In this document: positions 53,229 to 62,268 of the stretch, in pieces
Position numbering within the stretch: the stretch's first letter is position 1
How the letters are laid out: each line of letters begins with the position of its first letter
From: an uncultured Caulobacter sp.
GTDB taxonomy: Bacteria > Pseudomonadota > Alphaproteobacteria > Caulobacterales > Caulobacteraceae
DNA length: 64,000 nt
Direction of reading: 5' to 3'
Assembly (NCBI GenBank): GCA_937925635.1
Contig: CALALX010000093.1
Location: forward strand, 26,657 to 90,656
Notes under the pieces: generated by a model
Database searches by the model: none
What the model was told of the DNA's origin: nothing
What the model saw: the letters and a program-made list of their open reading frames with translations, nothing else
Made by a program: the position numbers and the translations under genes

Positions 53229-54893
53229 TTAACCCTGACGCCGGACCGGCGCGGCGCCGTCGACGTAGCTTTCGTTGAGGTAGACCTCGGCTTCCTGCGG
53301 CGACAGGGCCGGGGCGTAACCGAAGCCCTGGCCGTAGTCACAGCCCAGCTCCATCAGCTGGGCGGCCATGCCGGCGTTCTCGACGCCCTCGGCGACGACC
53401 TCGAGGTCGAGGTCCTGGCCCAGCTTGACCACCGACTTGACGATCTTGGCCGAGCCCTCGTTGCTGCTCATGGTGCGCACGAAGTAGCGGTCGATCTTCA
53501 GGGTGTCGAAGGGCAGGCGGGTCAGGTAGCTGAGCGAGGAAAAGCCGGTGCCGAAGTCGTCGAGCGCCAGGCCCGCGCCGCCGGCCCGCAGAGCGCGCAG
53601 CACCTTCGCCGCCGCTTCGGGGTCGCGCATGATGTCGCTCTCGGTGATCTCCAGCTTCAGCGAGCCGGGCGGCAGGCGATGTTTGGCGATCAGGCCGGTG
53701 ACGTCGTCGATCAGGCCAGGACGGTGGATCTCGCCGGTCGACAGGTTGACGCTGACGGTCAGGTCGCCGGCGGCCGAATGGCTGGCGCGCCAGGCGGCCA
53801 ACTGACGGGCCGAGGTGCGGATCATGTGGGCGCCCAGCTCGTCCATCAGGCCGAGCTCCTCGGCCAGCGGCAGGAAGTCGTCGGGCGGGATGATGCCCCG
53901 GCGTGGATGACGCCAGCGGCACAGGGCTTCGAAGCCGGTCAGCTTGCCGTCCTGCAGACGCACGACCGGCTGGTAGTAGGGCGTCATCTCGCCCCGGGCC
54001 ACGGCGCCGCGAAGGTCTGCCTCCAGGGCCAGCTGCGAAAGACCGTCGCTTTCCATGGCTCGGCCATAGGCGGCGCCGCCGCCGAGGCCCTCGGACTTGG
54101 CGGCCTCGACCGCCAGTTCGGCGCGACGCAGCAGTTCGGCCGCCTCAGGCGCGTCCTGGCCGCCCTCGGCCTCGACGGCGCCCACGGCGAGGGTGGGCAG
54201 GATGTCGAAGCCGGCGACGCGCAGCGGCTGTTCCAGCGCCTTGCGAAGCCGCTCGGCCGGGTCGGGATCGCCCGAGACCATGACCGCGAACTCATCCTCG
54301 CCGATGCGGGCCAGCAGGGCGTCGCCGCCGAAGGCCGCCGCCAGTCGCGAGCCCAGCGCCGCCAGCACCAGATCGGCGCGTTCATGGCCCAGCGCCTCGT
54401 TCAGGCGGCGCAGGCGGTCGAGGTCGGCGACGACCAGGGTCTGACGGGCAGGCGCGGCCAGCCGCTCCCGGGCCCGGGCGACGAAGCTCTTGCGGTCGAG
54501 CAGGCCGGTCAGCGCATCGGCTTCGGAGGCGGCGAACTTGGTTTCCGGCGCCACCACGCCGGAGGCGCGAACGCCTTCCTCGAGCCAAACGCCACGCCAC
54601 AGGCAGGTCTCGCCGCCGCGCATCCTCATGCGGACAGCGATCTCCACGCCGGGCTCCTGGACGCGCAGCAATTCCTCGGCGGCGGCGCGATCGGCCGGCA
54701 GGGCCAGGGCGCGGAAGGCGGCGGAGGAACAGTCGGGCGCGAGCGGGCCGAGACCCAGCTGCCGGGCGGCGCCGTACAGGCGGATGCGGTCGTCCTCGGG
54801 CTCCCAGACCCACAGCGCGACCTGCGCGCCGCCGAGCGCCTCGAGCGTCGCCGCGGCGTCCCAAATTCGGCGATCCTGCCCTTGCGGCCGCAT
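53229..54893 (-). CDS. pdeA: PdeA-like PAS-GGDEF-EAL cyclic-di-GMP phosphodiesterase
   Basis: Cytosolic protein of 554 residues: PAS-like domain (about 12-115), GGDEF domain (about 125-275) with the degenerate motif GEDEF at 198-202, and EAL domain (about 285-545) with EAL at 322-324, DDFGTGFSSLSYL and EGVEN. Caulobacter PdeA has exactly this domain order and the same GEDEF change; there the inactive GGDEF site binds GTP and stimulates c-di-GMP hydrolysis by EAL. All main EAL catalytic residues look present. Eight bases separate it from the GNAT gene upstream, so it is likely cotranscribed. Confidence 0.85.
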   Translation of the reverse strand: MRPQGQDRRIWDAAATLEALGGAQVALWVWEPEDDRIRLYGAARQLGLGPLAPDCSSAAFRALALPADRAAAEELLRVQEPGVEIAVRMRMRGGETCLWRGVWLEEGVRASGVVAPETKFAASEADALTGLLDRKSFVARARERLAAPARQTLVVADLDRLRRLNEALGHERADLVLAALGSRLAAAFGGDALLARIGEDEFAVMVSGDPDPAERLRKALEQPLRVAGFDILPTLAVGAVEAEGGQDAPEAAELLRRAELAVEAAKSEGLGGGAAYGRAMESDGLSQLALEADLRGAVARGEMTPYYQPVVRLQDGKLTGFEALCRWRHPRRGIIPPDDFLPLAEELGLMDELGAHMIRTSARQLAAWRASHSAAGDLTVSVNLSTGEIHRPGLIDDVTGLIAKHRLPPGSLKLEITESDIMRDPEAAAKVLRALRAGGAGLALDDFGTGFSSLSYLTRLPFDTLKIDRYFVRTMSSNEGSAKIVKSVVKLGQDLDLEVVAEGVENAGMAAQLMELGCDYGQGFGYAPALSPQEAEVYLNESYVDGAAPVRRQG

Positions 54894-54900
54894 ATTGGCG

Positions 54901-55512
54901 CTAGCCTTGAAGGCCCTCCCATGGACGGGGTCGCGTCGTCTCGCGCGTCACCAGTCCGAATAGGCGATGGTCTCGCCAATCGCCGTTAATTTTCAGATAA
55001 GCCTTCGCGTAGCCTTCCTCAGTGAAACCGGCCTTCAGCAGCAGGCTGGCGGAGGCGTCGTTGGTCGGCAGGCAGGCCGCCTCCAGCCGGTGCAGGCCCA
55101 GCGGGCCAAAGGCGAACGGGATCACCGCCCTCAGCGCCGCCAGCGTGTGGCCGTTGCGGGCGTGGGCCTGGGCGCACCAGTAGCCGACGGTCCCCATCTG
55201 GGCGACGCCGCGGCGGATGTTGTTGACGGTGATGCCGCCGGTCAGGGCGTCGTCCGCCTCGCGATAGACGAAGAAGGCGTACATCTGGTCCAGCTCGCGC
55301 CCGCGCCGCCAGGCCGACATTCGCCGCTGGTAGGCGTTCAGCGTCAGCTCGTCCGGCGACCAGGTCGGCTCCCACGGCTGCAGGAAGCTCCGCGACGCCT
55401 GCCGCAGCGCCGCCCATTCGGCATAGTCCCGCCGCCGCGGCGGGCGAAGGCGAATGCCCTCTCCGTTCAGCGTCAGCGACGGCTCGGCCGAGATCCACTC
55501 GAGCAGCGACAT
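54901..55512 (-). CDS. GNAT family N-acetyltransferase (RimJ/RimL-like)
   Basis: Acetyltransferase of 203 residues. GNAT features: IRLRPPRRRDYAEWAALRQASRSFLQPWEPTW, TGGITVNNIRRGVAQMGTVGYW, ARNGHTLAALRAVIPFAFGPLGLHRLEAACLPTNDASASLLLKAGF. This is the RimJ/RimL pattern that acetylates ribosomal or other N-termini. The ATG at 55512 is chosen as first codon before the domain. The protein is complete; target unknown. Confidence 0.9.
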   Translation of the reverse strand: MSLLEWISAEPSLTLNGEGIRLRPPRRRDYAEWAALRQASRSFLQPWEPTWSPDELTLNAYQRRMSAWRRGRELDQMYAFFVYREADDALTGGITVNNIRRGVAQMGTVGYWCAQAHARNGHTLAALRAVIPFAFGPLGLHRLEAACLPTNDASASLLLKAGFTEEGYAKAYLKINGDWRDHRLFGLVTRETTRPRPWEGLQG

Positions 55513-55576
55513 GGGCGGAGCGTGGCGCGCATCGCGGAATGGGGCAAGAGCGGGGGCAATCGCTCCCCCTCCCACT

Positions 55577-55608
55577 CCGCTCATGCTCGCGGACGCGAGG
55601 ATGAGCGG
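55577..55608. repeat. Inverted repeat between M16 and GNAT genes
   Basis: CCGCTCATGCTCGCG (55577-55591) and CGCGAGGATGAGCGG (55594-55608) form a 15-bp arm pair with one mismatch and almost no loop. CCGCTCAT recalls the class A repeats. C/G-rich flanks (CCCCCTCCC, GGGGGAGGG) extend it. A further 11-bp pair GCGGGCAGGTC (55648) / GACCTGCCCGC (55705) lies next to the M16 stop. Confidence 0.6.
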
Positions 55609-55716
55609 AAAAGGGGGAGGGCAGGCGCCGGTCAGCAGCTCGCGCAAGCGGGCAGGTCCGCTACCGTCGGTTTCGGACGCCGGCGCCCCACGGCCCAACC
55701 GGAAGACCTGCCCGCC

Positions 55717-56982
55717 CTACCTGAACGCCGCCCGCTCGAACGCGTCCGGCGCGCTCATGGCCGCCTTTGAGCCCAGCACCGACACCACCGACCGCTTCGG
55801 CCCAAGCATCCGCTCGCCCAAGCGCGCGAAGTCGGCGGCCGACACGGCGTCGATGGCGGCGGCGAGTTCGGCGGCGGGGTAGAGGCGGCCGAACATCAGG
55901 GTCTGGCCGGCGGCCTGTTCGGCGCGGGACAGCGGTTGCTCGCGGCCCATGAACATCGAGGCCTTCAGCTGGGCCTTGGCGCGGGCCAGCTCGGCGGCGC
56001 CCACGTGAGCGGCAAGATCCTGCAGCTGCTGGGCGCAGATCCGGGCCAGCTCCGCGGTGTCGGCCGCCGCGCAGCCGGCGTAGACGCCCAGCATGCCGGT
56101 ATCCTCGTAGGTGTCGGCGTAGGCGTCGATCGCATAGGCCAGGCCGCGCTTCTCGCGCGCCTCCTGGAACAGGCGCGAGGACATGCCGCCGCCCAACGCC
56201 TCGGCGAAGACCCTCAGCACGAAGTAGTCGTCGTCCGCCGCCCCGACGGCGGGCAGCAGCAGCACCAGATGCGCCTGTTCGAGCCGGCGTCCCTTGGCTG
56301 CCACGCCGCCGGTGAAGGTCGCGGCGGCGGGCGGCGGCGCGCCGGTCTCGACTGGCAGATGGCCGAATTGCGCGTCCGCCAGCCGCAGCAGTTCATCCTC
56401 GTCCACCGCGCCGGCGGCGCTGACGATCAGGCGATCCGGGGCGTAGAGGGCCGCGCGCCAGTCGGCCAGCGACGCGGGTGTGGCGGGCTTGAGCGACGTC
56501 ACCGTGCCCAGGATCGGGCGACCGAGCGACTGACCGGCGAAGGCCTGTTCCTGGGCCAGCTCGAAAACCAGGTCGTCGGGCGTGTCGGCGGCCTCGGCGA
56601 TCTCCTGGCCGACCACCTGCTTCTCGCGGACGAGGTCGTCCGCCTCCAGCGTCGGGCGCAGAAGCAGATCGGCGGTGACCTCCATCGCCAGCGGCAGGCC
56701 GCCCCGCAGGGCGCGGGTCTGGAAGCTGGTCCGCTCATAGCCCGTGGCGGCGTTCAGCTGGCCGCCTTCGCTCTCGATCGCCTCGACGATCTCGCGGGCC
56801 GAGCGCCGCCCGGCGCCCTTGAACACCATGTGTTCGAGCAGGTGCGACCAGCCGCAATGCCGCTCGTCCTCGTAGCGGGCGCCGCGGCCGGCGACGACCG
56901 AAAGCGCCAGGGTCTCAAGTCCCGGCATCGGGTCGCAGATCACCCGCACGCCGTTGCCCAGCGTATGCAGGCGGGCGGTCAC
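55717..56982 (-). CDS. M16 family zinc peptidase (processing-peptidase-like)
   Basis: Metalloprotease of 421 residues related to mitochondrial processing peptidase. The inverted zinc motif is H47-L-L-E50-H51 (WSHLLEHMVFKG) and the third ligand is E127 in GQEIAEAADTPDD. The C-terminal domain has GGGMSSRLFQEAREKRGLAYAIDAY, the glycine-rich substrate loop. Start is a GTG that overlaps the thrC stop as GTGA, so it is coupled to thrC. The thrC-M16 linkage is common in alphaproteobacteria. Confidence 0.94.
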   Translation of the reverse strand: MTARLHTLGNGVRVICDPMPGLETLALSVVAGRGARYEDERHCGWSHLLEHMVFKGAGRRSAREIVEAIESEGGQLNAATGYERTSFQTRALRGGLPLAMEVTADLLLRPTLEADDLVREKQVVGQEIAEAADTPDDLVFELAQEQAFAGQSLGRPILGTVTSLKPATPASLADWRAALYAPDRLIVSAAGAVDEDELLRLADAQFGHLPVETGAPPPAAATFTGGVAAKGRRLEQAHLVLLLPAVGAADDDYFVLRVFAEALGGGMSSRLFQEAREKRGLAYAIDAYADTYEDTGMLGVYAGCAAADTAELARICAQQLQDLAAHVGAAELARAKAQLKASMFMGREQPLSRAEQAAGQTLMFGRLYPAAELAAAIDAVSAADFARLGERMLGPKRSVVSVLGSKAAMSAPDAFERAAFR

Positions 56983-58385
56983 GTGCGGGCGAAGTCGCGG
57001 ATGTAGGCCTTGATCGCCTCGGCGTCGGCGGGCAGGCGGTCGAAGCGCTCTGGCTTGCCGGCCAGGCCGCGGGCCGAGGCCGGGGTCGGCGGCTCCGACC
57101 CGGTCGCCGCCTGCACGGCTTCCGGGAATTTGGCCGGATGCGCCGTCGACAGCACCACCAGCGGCACGCCGTCCGGCACGGTCGCACGATTGGCGGCGGC
57201 GACGGCGACGGCGGTGTGCGGGTCGATCGTCTCGCCCGTCTCGTTCAGCGTCGCCAGGATGGTGCGGGCGGTGTCGGCCTCGGTCACCGAGGCGCCGGAA
57301 AACAGCTCCTTCATCGCGGCCAGCGCGGCCGGCGGCAGGTCCAGCGAGCCAGTCTCCGAGAAGGCGCGGAAGGCGCGGCCTGTCTCCACGCCGTCACGCC
57401 GGACGCTCTCGAAGTAGAGTCGCTCGAAGTTGGAGGCGATCTGGATGTCCATGGCGGGCGACTGGGTGGCGGCCACGACGCCGCGCGCGTAGCGGCCCTC
57501 CTCGAAGGCGCGGGCCATGATGTCGTTGCTGTTGGTGGCCACGACGATCCGAGCGATCGGCAGGCCCATCTGCCTGGCCACCCAGCCGGCGAAGGCGTCG
57601 CCGAAGTTGCCGGTCGGGACGCAGAAGGCGATCTCGCGTTTCGGCGCGCCCAGCGCCACGGCGGCCGTGAAGTAGTAGACCGCCTGGGCGATGATCCGCG
57701 CGAAGTTGATCGAGTTGACGCCCGACAGGTCCACCGCCGTTCGGAACTGATCGTCGCCGAACAGGCCTTTCACGATCGACTGGCAGTCGTCGAAGGTGCC
57801 TTCGACCGACAGGCAGGCCACGTTGCTGTCGGCGGCCGTGGTCATGAACCGGCGCTGGACCTCGCTGATGCGGCCCTCCGGGAAGAGGGCGACGATGCGG
57901 GCGTTGGCCCGGCCGCGGAACGCCTCGACGGCGGCGCCGCCGGTGTCGCCGCTGGTGGCGCAGACCACGGTCATGTGCCGGCCCTGGCGCGACAGGGCGT
58001 AGTCGTACAGCCGCCCGAGCAGCTGCATCGCCACGTCCTTGAAGGCCAGCGAGGGGCCATGAAACAGTTCCAGCAGGAACATGCCCGGCTTCAGCTGCTT
58101 CAGCGGGCAGGTCGCCGCATGGGTGAAGCTGGCATAGGCCTCCGTGCACATATCCAGCAGGACGTCGTGCGGGATCTCGTGGTCCACGAAGCGCGACAGA
58201 ATGTCGGCGGCGACCTCGGCATAGGGCCTGCCCGCGAAGCCGGCGATCTCGTCGGCCGTCAGGGCGGGCCAGGTCTCGGGCACATACAGGCCGCCGTCCG
58301 GCGCCAGGCCTGACAGAACGGCGTCGAGGAAGCCGACGGGGGCGGCCTGTCCGGCCGACCCCATGCGGGTGGAGACGTACTTCAT
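56979..58385 (-). CDS. thrC: Threonine synthase
   Basis: PLP enzyme of 468 residues converting O-phosphohomoserine to threonine. It begins MKYVSTRMGS and has the PLP lysine K116 in GPSLAFKDVAMQ, the phosphate-binding ATSGDTGGAAVEAF, and FCVPTGNFGDAFAGWVA and IVVATNSNDI. The type matches the group-2 threonine synthases of proteobacteria. Its ATG overlaps the SURF1 stop as ATGA and its stop overlaps M16, so an amino-acid gene is embedded in the cytochrome oxidase unit. Confidence 0.97.
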   Translation of the reverse strand: MKYVSTRMGSAGQAAPVGFLDAVLSGLAPDGGLYVPETWPALTADEIAGFAGRPYAEVAADILSRFVDHEIPHDVLLDMCTEAYASFTHAATCPLKQLKPGMFLLELFHGPSLAFKDVAMQLLGRLYDYALSRQGRHMTVVCATSGDTGGAAVEAFRGRANARIVALFPEGRISEVQRRFMTTAADSNVACLSVEGTFDDCQSIVKGLFGDDQFRTAVDLSGVNSINFARIIAQAVYYFTAAVALGAPKREIAFCVPTGNFGDAFAGWVARQMGLPIARIVVATNSNDIMARAFEEGRYARGVVAATQSPAMDIQIASNFERLYFESVRRDGVETGRAFRAFSETGSLDLPPAALAAMKELFSGASVTEADTARTILATLNETGETIDPHTAVAVAAANRATVPDGVPLVVLSTAHPAKFPEAVQAATGSEPPTPASARGLAGKPERFDRLPADAEAIKAYIRDFART

Positions 58386-59122
58386 GCGCTCTTCAGTCTG
58401 CGGCGGAGGAGGGCGACGTAGACCCCGACCAGGGCGGCGGCAAGGCCGTACCAGGTCAGGGCGTACTCGAGGTGCCGGTTGGGAATGTCGGTCGGGAGAG
58501 GAGCCGGCGTCAGGCCATCGGCCTTTGGTGATTCCGACTCGGCGACGAGGACAAACTCGGAGACCGGCTTGCCGGCGCCGGCGCCGGCGCCTTCGGCTGC
58601 GGCGGCCATTGCGCCTTGGCGGGTCTGCCACCCGATGTCGTTGTTCTGGGCATGGGTTACGGCTGCACGGATGCCGCCTAGCTGCTCCGGCTTCCGGAGG
58701 ACGCCGGTTACGGTCACGGGCAGCGCAGGCGCAGTTCGCGGTGGGCTCATTCCGTCGGAGGGAGGCGCGTAGCCGCGGTCGACGACGACGATCTGGCCGT
58801 CGATTTCGCAAGGCGCGAGGTTGCGCCACACGGTACGGCCGTCGACGACGCCATACAGATAGACCTTCGAGGGCGCGCCACCGTTCGGGCTGCAGGTTGC
58901 CTCGACGCGGGAGTAGTCCACGTCTTCGCCCTTGGCCGCTTGAGCCAGGATGATGCCAATCGGCTGGACCGGCGCCGCCTTGACACGTTCGATGCGCGCG
59001 AGAAGCTCGGTCTTCCAATGCAGGCGCTGCACCTGCCAGGTCCCGAGGGACAGCAGGATGGCCAGGCTGACGGCGGAAGCGATCGTCAGCCCGACCGGGA
59101 AACGCCGCCGGACCTCAGACAT
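58382..59122 (-). CDS. SURF1 family cytochrome oxidase assembly protein
   Basis: Inner-membrane protein of 246 residues with two helices, one near the N-terminus (LTIASAVSLAILLSLGTWQVQRLHWK) and one near the C-terminus (YALTWYGLAAALVGVYVAL). The family segments LGTWQVQRLHWK, VVVDRGYAPP and NRHLEYALTWYGLA are present. SURF1 delivers haem a to subunit I. Coding starts inside the 3' end of the DUF983 gene (8-base overlap) and stops in the thrC start. Confidence 0.94.
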   Translation of the reverse strand: MSEVRRRFPVGLTIASAVSLAILLSLGTWQVQRLHWKTELLARIERVKAAPVQPIGIILAQAAKGEDVDYSRVEATCSPNGGAPSKVYLYGVVDGRTVWRNLAPCEIDGQIVVVDRGYAPPSDGMSPPRTAPALPVTVTGVLRKPEQLGGIRAAVTHAQNNDIGWQTRQGAMAAAAEGAGAGAGKPVSEFVLVAESESPKADGLTPAPLPTDIPNRHLEYALTWYGLAAALVGVYVALLRRRLKSA

Positions 59123-59471
59123 CGTCCCGACCGGCCTCGCGCGCCTTGTTGGCGAACTGGGCGGCGATCAGCAGGCCCTTGAACGGCCGCAGCAGCGCGC
59201 CGCAGACGATCACGGTGAGCGGCAGCCAGATGATCAACTGCAGCCAGATCGGCGGACTGTAGGCGACCTGGGTGAAGACGGCGCCAAAGGCGACCAGGAA
59301 GCCGCCGATCAGAATGACGAAGACGGCCGGACCGTCTCCGGTGTCGGCCGCCTTCAGATCGAAGCCGCAGGCTTCACAGGTCGGGGCCACCCTGAGGAAG
59401 CCCTCGAACAGGTGGCCCTCGCCGCAGTTGGGGCAGCGTCCGGCCGCCCCGGCTGCGTAAGGGTTGGTCAT
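59115..59471 (-). CDS. DUF983 family membrane protein with zinc ribbon
   Basis: Protein of 118 residues: an N-terminal zinc ribbon with CPNCGEGHLFEGFLRVAPTCEAC, then two membrane helices (VFVILIGGFLVAFGAVF and LIIWLPLTVIVCGALL). DUF983 genes regularly lie between ctaE and SURF1 in alphaproteobacteria and are presumed oxidase assembly factors. One base separates it from ctaE. Confidence 0.92.
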   Translation of the reverse strand: MTNPYAAGAAGRCPNCGEGHLFEGFLRVAPTCEACGFDLKAADTGDGPAVFVILIGGFLVAFGAVFTQVAYSPPIWLQLIIWLPLTVIVCGALLRPFKGLLIAAQFANKAREAGRDDV

Positions 59472-59472
59472 G

Positions 59473-60387
59473 CTACGGCGTTCCGAAGATCACGTAGATG
59501 AAGGCGAACAGGAACAGCCACACCACGTCGACGAAGTGCCAGTACCAGGCGGCCGCCTCGAAGCCGAAGTGCTGCTTGGGCGTGAAGGCCCCGCCCAGCA
59601 GGCGCAGGAAGCAGACGATCAGGAAGATGGTCCCGACCAGGACGTGGAAGCCGTGGAAGCCCGTGGCCATGAAGAACGACGAGCCGTAGAGGCCGGCGTT
59701 GGCCGCTTCCTCCGAGAAGAACAGCTTCTCGTGCAGGATGTGGTTGTACTCGTAGACCTGGATGCTGGTGAACAGGATGCCCAGCAGGATGGTCAGGCCC
59801 AGGCCGATCTTGGCGGCCTTGCGGTCGCCGACCTGCAGCGCGTGGTGCGCCCAGGTGACGGTCGTGCCCGACAGCAGCAGGGTCAGGGTGTTGACCAGCG
59901 GCAGGTGGAAGGCGGGGACCAGTTCGATGCCCTTCGGCGGCCAGGCGGCCCAGGCGTCCGCGACGCCTTCGAAGTTGCCGATCGCCGGCGTCAGGGTGCG
60001 GTGCTCCTGGAACAGGACCATCTCGAAGAAGATCCAGAACCAGGCCACGAAGAACATCACTTCCGAGGCGATGAACATGATCATGCCGTAGCGGAGGTGC
60101 AGCGAGACGACCGGCGTGTGGTCGCCGGCGTTGGCTTCCTTGATGACGTCCTGCCACCAGCCGAACATCGTGTAGAGCACGAGCGCCAGGCCGACGAAGA
60201 AGGTGATCGGGTGGCCCTTGCCGAACAGGTACTCGATGGCCGGCGAGGTTTCCGGCGTGATCGTCGCCAGACCCTTCATCCAGACCACCGCCCCGATCAT
60301 CATGATCGTGGCGCCGACCGAACCGATCAGCGGCCAGGGGCTGGGGTTAACCAGGTGGTAGTCGTGCTTTACGGCGCCGTGGGCCAT
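59473..60387 (-). CDS. ctaE: Cytochrome c oxidase subunit III
   Basis: Subunit III of the aa3 oxidase, 304 residues with seven membrane helices. Diagnostic segments: HDYHLVNPSPWPLIGS, RYGMIMFIASEVMFFVAWFWIFFE (with the conserved Glu), NTLTLLLSGTTVTWAHH and ATGFHGFHVLVGTIFL, WYWHFVDVVWLFLF. The ATG at 60387 is chosen since it starts MAHGAVKHDYHLV, with AGGGA upstream. It is preceded by ctaG after 58 bases. Confidence 0.97.
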   Translation of the reverse strand: MAHGAVKHDYHLVNPSPWPLIGSVGATIMMIGAVVWMKGLATITPETSPAIEYLFGKGHPITFFVGLALVLYTMFGWWQDVIKEANAGDHTPVVSLHLRYGMIMFIASEVMFFVAWFWIFFEMVLFQEHRTLTPAIGNFEGVADAWAAWPPKGIELVPAFHLPLVNTLTLLLSGTTVTWAHHALQVGDRKAAKIGLGLTILLGILFTSIQVYEYNHILHEKLFFSEEAANAGLYGSSFFMATGFHGFHVLVGTIFLIVCFLRLLGGAFTPKQHFGFEAAAWYWHFVDVVWLFLFAFIYVIFGTP

Positions 60388-60445
60388 GATTTCCCTGAAC
60401 CTCTTGTTCCCCCGAGACGGCGCGCCGCCCCGAAAATCCCGTGTG

Positions 60446-61048
60446 CTATAGCCCCGCCCCGGCCGTTCCGCCAAGAGGCGCCTGCGCGCTTCCTTCCGTG
60501 GACGGGAAGAAGGTGTAGGAAAGCGTGACCTCCTGCGCCCCCTTGGTCTCGAAATCCTCCGCGAATTTGGGGTCCACGAAGTAGACCACCGGGAACTCCT
60601 TGGTCTCGCCCGGCTGGATCGTCTGGTCGGTGAAGCAGAAGCATTCGAGCTTCTGGAAGTAGAGGCCGGCCGATTCGGGCACGACGTTGTAGCTGGCCCG
60701 GCCGGTCACCGCCGTCTTGCCGTGGTTGGTCACCCTGTAGAAGGCCAATCCGGTGTCGCCGATGCGGATGTCCTGGCTGACCTGCTGCGGTTCAAAGGTC
60801 CAGGGGAGGTCGCGCACGTTGGCGTCGAAACGAATGGCGATCTTGCGGTCGAGAATCTTGCGCGGCGCCTGGTCCGCCTTGCGCACCGTGCCGTCGAAGC
60901 CGGTCAGCTGGCAGAAGGCGCGGTAGAGCGGCACCGAGGCGTAGGCCGCGCCGACCATGCCGAAGAAGGCGGCCGCGCAGATCAGGCCCAGGCGGACGTT
61001 GTCGCGCCGGCCGGCCTTGTTCGGCTCAGAGGGGGCGGCTTGCGACAT
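60446..61048 (-). CDS. ctaG: Cytochrome c oxidase assembly protein CtaG (Cox11)
   Basis: Copper chaperone that inserts CuB into subunit I. The 200-residue protein has one N-terminal membrane helix (LGLICAAAFFGMVGAAYASVPLYRAFCQLTGFDGT) and a periplasmic domain with the copper-binding KLECFCFTDQ motif and PGETKEFPVVYFVDP. Its start overlaps the coxF stop by 23 bases. Length is standard. Confidence 0.96.
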   Translation of the reverse strand: MSQAAPSEPNKAGRRDNVRLGLICAAAFFGMVGAAYASVPLYRAFCQLTGFDGTVRKADQAPRKILDRKIAIRFDANVRDLPWTFEPQQVSQDIRIGDTGLAFYRVTNHGKTAVTGRASYNVVPESAGLYFQKLECFCFTDQTIQPGETKEFPVVYFVDPKFAEDFETKGAQEVTLSYTFFPSTEGSAQAPLGGTAGAGL

Positions 61049-61205
61049 AGCCCCCCATCCGGATCAAGGTGACGCCGTAGACGAGGACGATGAAGGCCAC
61101 GAGGCCGAGGGCCAGCGCGATGTTGCGACCGCGGCGCGCCTTGGCGATGGCGGCGGGATCGGTCGGCGGCGGCGGGGCCGGCGGGGTGTCGTGCGACTCG
61201 CTCAC
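61026..61205 (-). CDS. Small CoxF-like membrane protein between ctaB and ctaG
   Basis: Protein of 59 residues read from a GTG: a Pro-rich start (SESHDTPPAPPPPTDPAAIAKARRGRN) followed by one membrane helix (IALALGLVAFIVLVYGVTLIRMGG). Small proteins of this kind, named CoxF, lie between ctaB and ctaG in many alphaproteobacteria. The GTG overlaps the ctaB stop as GTGA and the 3' end overlaps ctaG by 23 bases, which argues for a real gene. Role in oxidase assembly is presumed. Confidence 0.82.
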   Translation of the reverse strand: MSESHDTPPAPPPPTDPAAIAKARRGRNIALALGLVAFIVLVYGVTLIRMGGYVASRPL

Positions 61206-62185
61206 TTCAGCAGCTCCAGCGGGGCGATGCGGCCCAGATGCTCGACCAGAAGGGCGGCGAACAGCAGGGTCAGGTATAGTATCGAGAAGGCGAATAGGTT
61301 GCGCGCGTCCTTGCTGCCGGCGCGAACGGCGTAGAGCCGGTCCTCGCCCTCGATCCGCTCGTCCGGCGCGTCGCCGGCCCTTGAGCGGAACACGCGCCAG
61401 GCCAGCAGCAGGAACACCGCCCCGCCCAGCGCCGCCACGGCGAGGTAGGCAGGACCGCCCAGGCCGGTGAAGACCGGGATCTGGCAGATGGGGACGAACA
61501 GCAGGCTGTAGATCAGGATCTGCTTGCGGGTGGAGGCCGCGCCCCTGGCCACGGGCATCATCGGCACCCCGACCTTGGCGTAGTCCTCGGACGTGTAGAG
61601 CGACAGCGCCCAGGCGTGGGGCGGCGTCCACATGAAGATGATCAGCACCATCAGCCAGGCGTTCAGCGGCGCCTCGCCGGCGACGGCGGCCCAGCCGATG
61701 GCCGGCGGCAGCGCGCCCGCCAGTCCGCCGATGACGATGTTCTGCGGCGTCCAGCGCTTGAGCCACATCGTATAGACGACGACGTAGAAGAAGATGGTGA
61801 AGGCCAGCAGCCCGGCCGCCAGCCAGTTGGTCGTCATGGCCAGCAGCATGACCGAGAACAGCGACAGCACGACGCCCAGGGCGGCGGCCTCGGGGCCCTG
61901 CACCTTGCCCATCGGCACCGGACGGCCGCGGGTGCGACGCATGCGGGCGTCGATGTCCGCGTCGTACCACATGTTCAGCGAGCCGGACGCGCCGGCTCCG
62001 ACCGCGATGCAGAGGATGGCCACCGCGCCCAGCAGCGGATTGATGGCCTGGTTGGCGCAGACCAGCCCCGTGGCGGCCGTGAACACCACCAGCGACATCA
62101 CGCGGGGCTTCAGCAGCTGGAGATAGTCGGACCAGAGCGCCGGTTGGGACGCGGCGCGGCCTTCGATGGCGGCGGGCTTGCTCAT
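61202..62185 (-). CDS. ctaB: Protoheme IX farnesyltransferase (haem O synthase)
   Basis: UbiA-type prenyltransferase of 327 residues that attaches farnesyl to protohaem IX, making haem O for the oxidase. The prenyl-diphosphate motif is NMWYDADIDARMRRTRGRP, with a second acidic motif YTSEDYAKVGVPMMP; about nine helices. Two ATG codons (62200 and 62185) are possible; I favour 62185 because a strong hairpin ends five bases before 62200. The gene follows ctaD. Confidence 0.96.
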   Translation of the reverse strand: MSKPAAIEGRAASQPALWSDYLQLLKPRVMSLVVFTAATGLVCANQAINPLLGAVAILCIAVGAGASGSLNMWYDADIDARMRRTRGRPVPMGKVQGPEAAALGVVLSLFSVMLLAMTTNWLAAGLLAFTIFFYVVVYTMWLKRWTPQNIVIGGLAGALPPAIGWAAVAGEAPLNAWLMVLIIFMWTPPHAWALSLYTSEDYAKVGVPMMPVARGAASTRKQILIYSLLFVPICQIPVFTGLGGPAYLAVAALGGAVFLLLAWRVFRSRAGDAPDERIEGEDRLYAVRAGSKDARNLFAFSILYLTLLFAALLVEHLGRIAPLELLK

Positions 62186-62205
62186 GTGTGGCCGCTTCAT
62201 AAGCG

Positions 62206-62240
62206 AAGGGCGCGCCGGGGTCCAACCCCGACGCGCCCTT
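62206..62240 (-). terminator. Strong hairpin between ctaD and ctaB
   Basis: AAGGGCGCGCCGGGGT (62206-62221) and ACCCCGACGCGCCCTT (62225-62240) pair with one mismatch around a three-base loop. No T tract follows on the minus strand. It may partly terminate transcription after ctaD, lowering ctaB and later genes relative to ctaD, or protect the ctaD mRNA end. Confidence 0.7.
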
Positions 62241-62268
62241 GTTGAGTGCTTCCGATTGTCTCGGGAGC

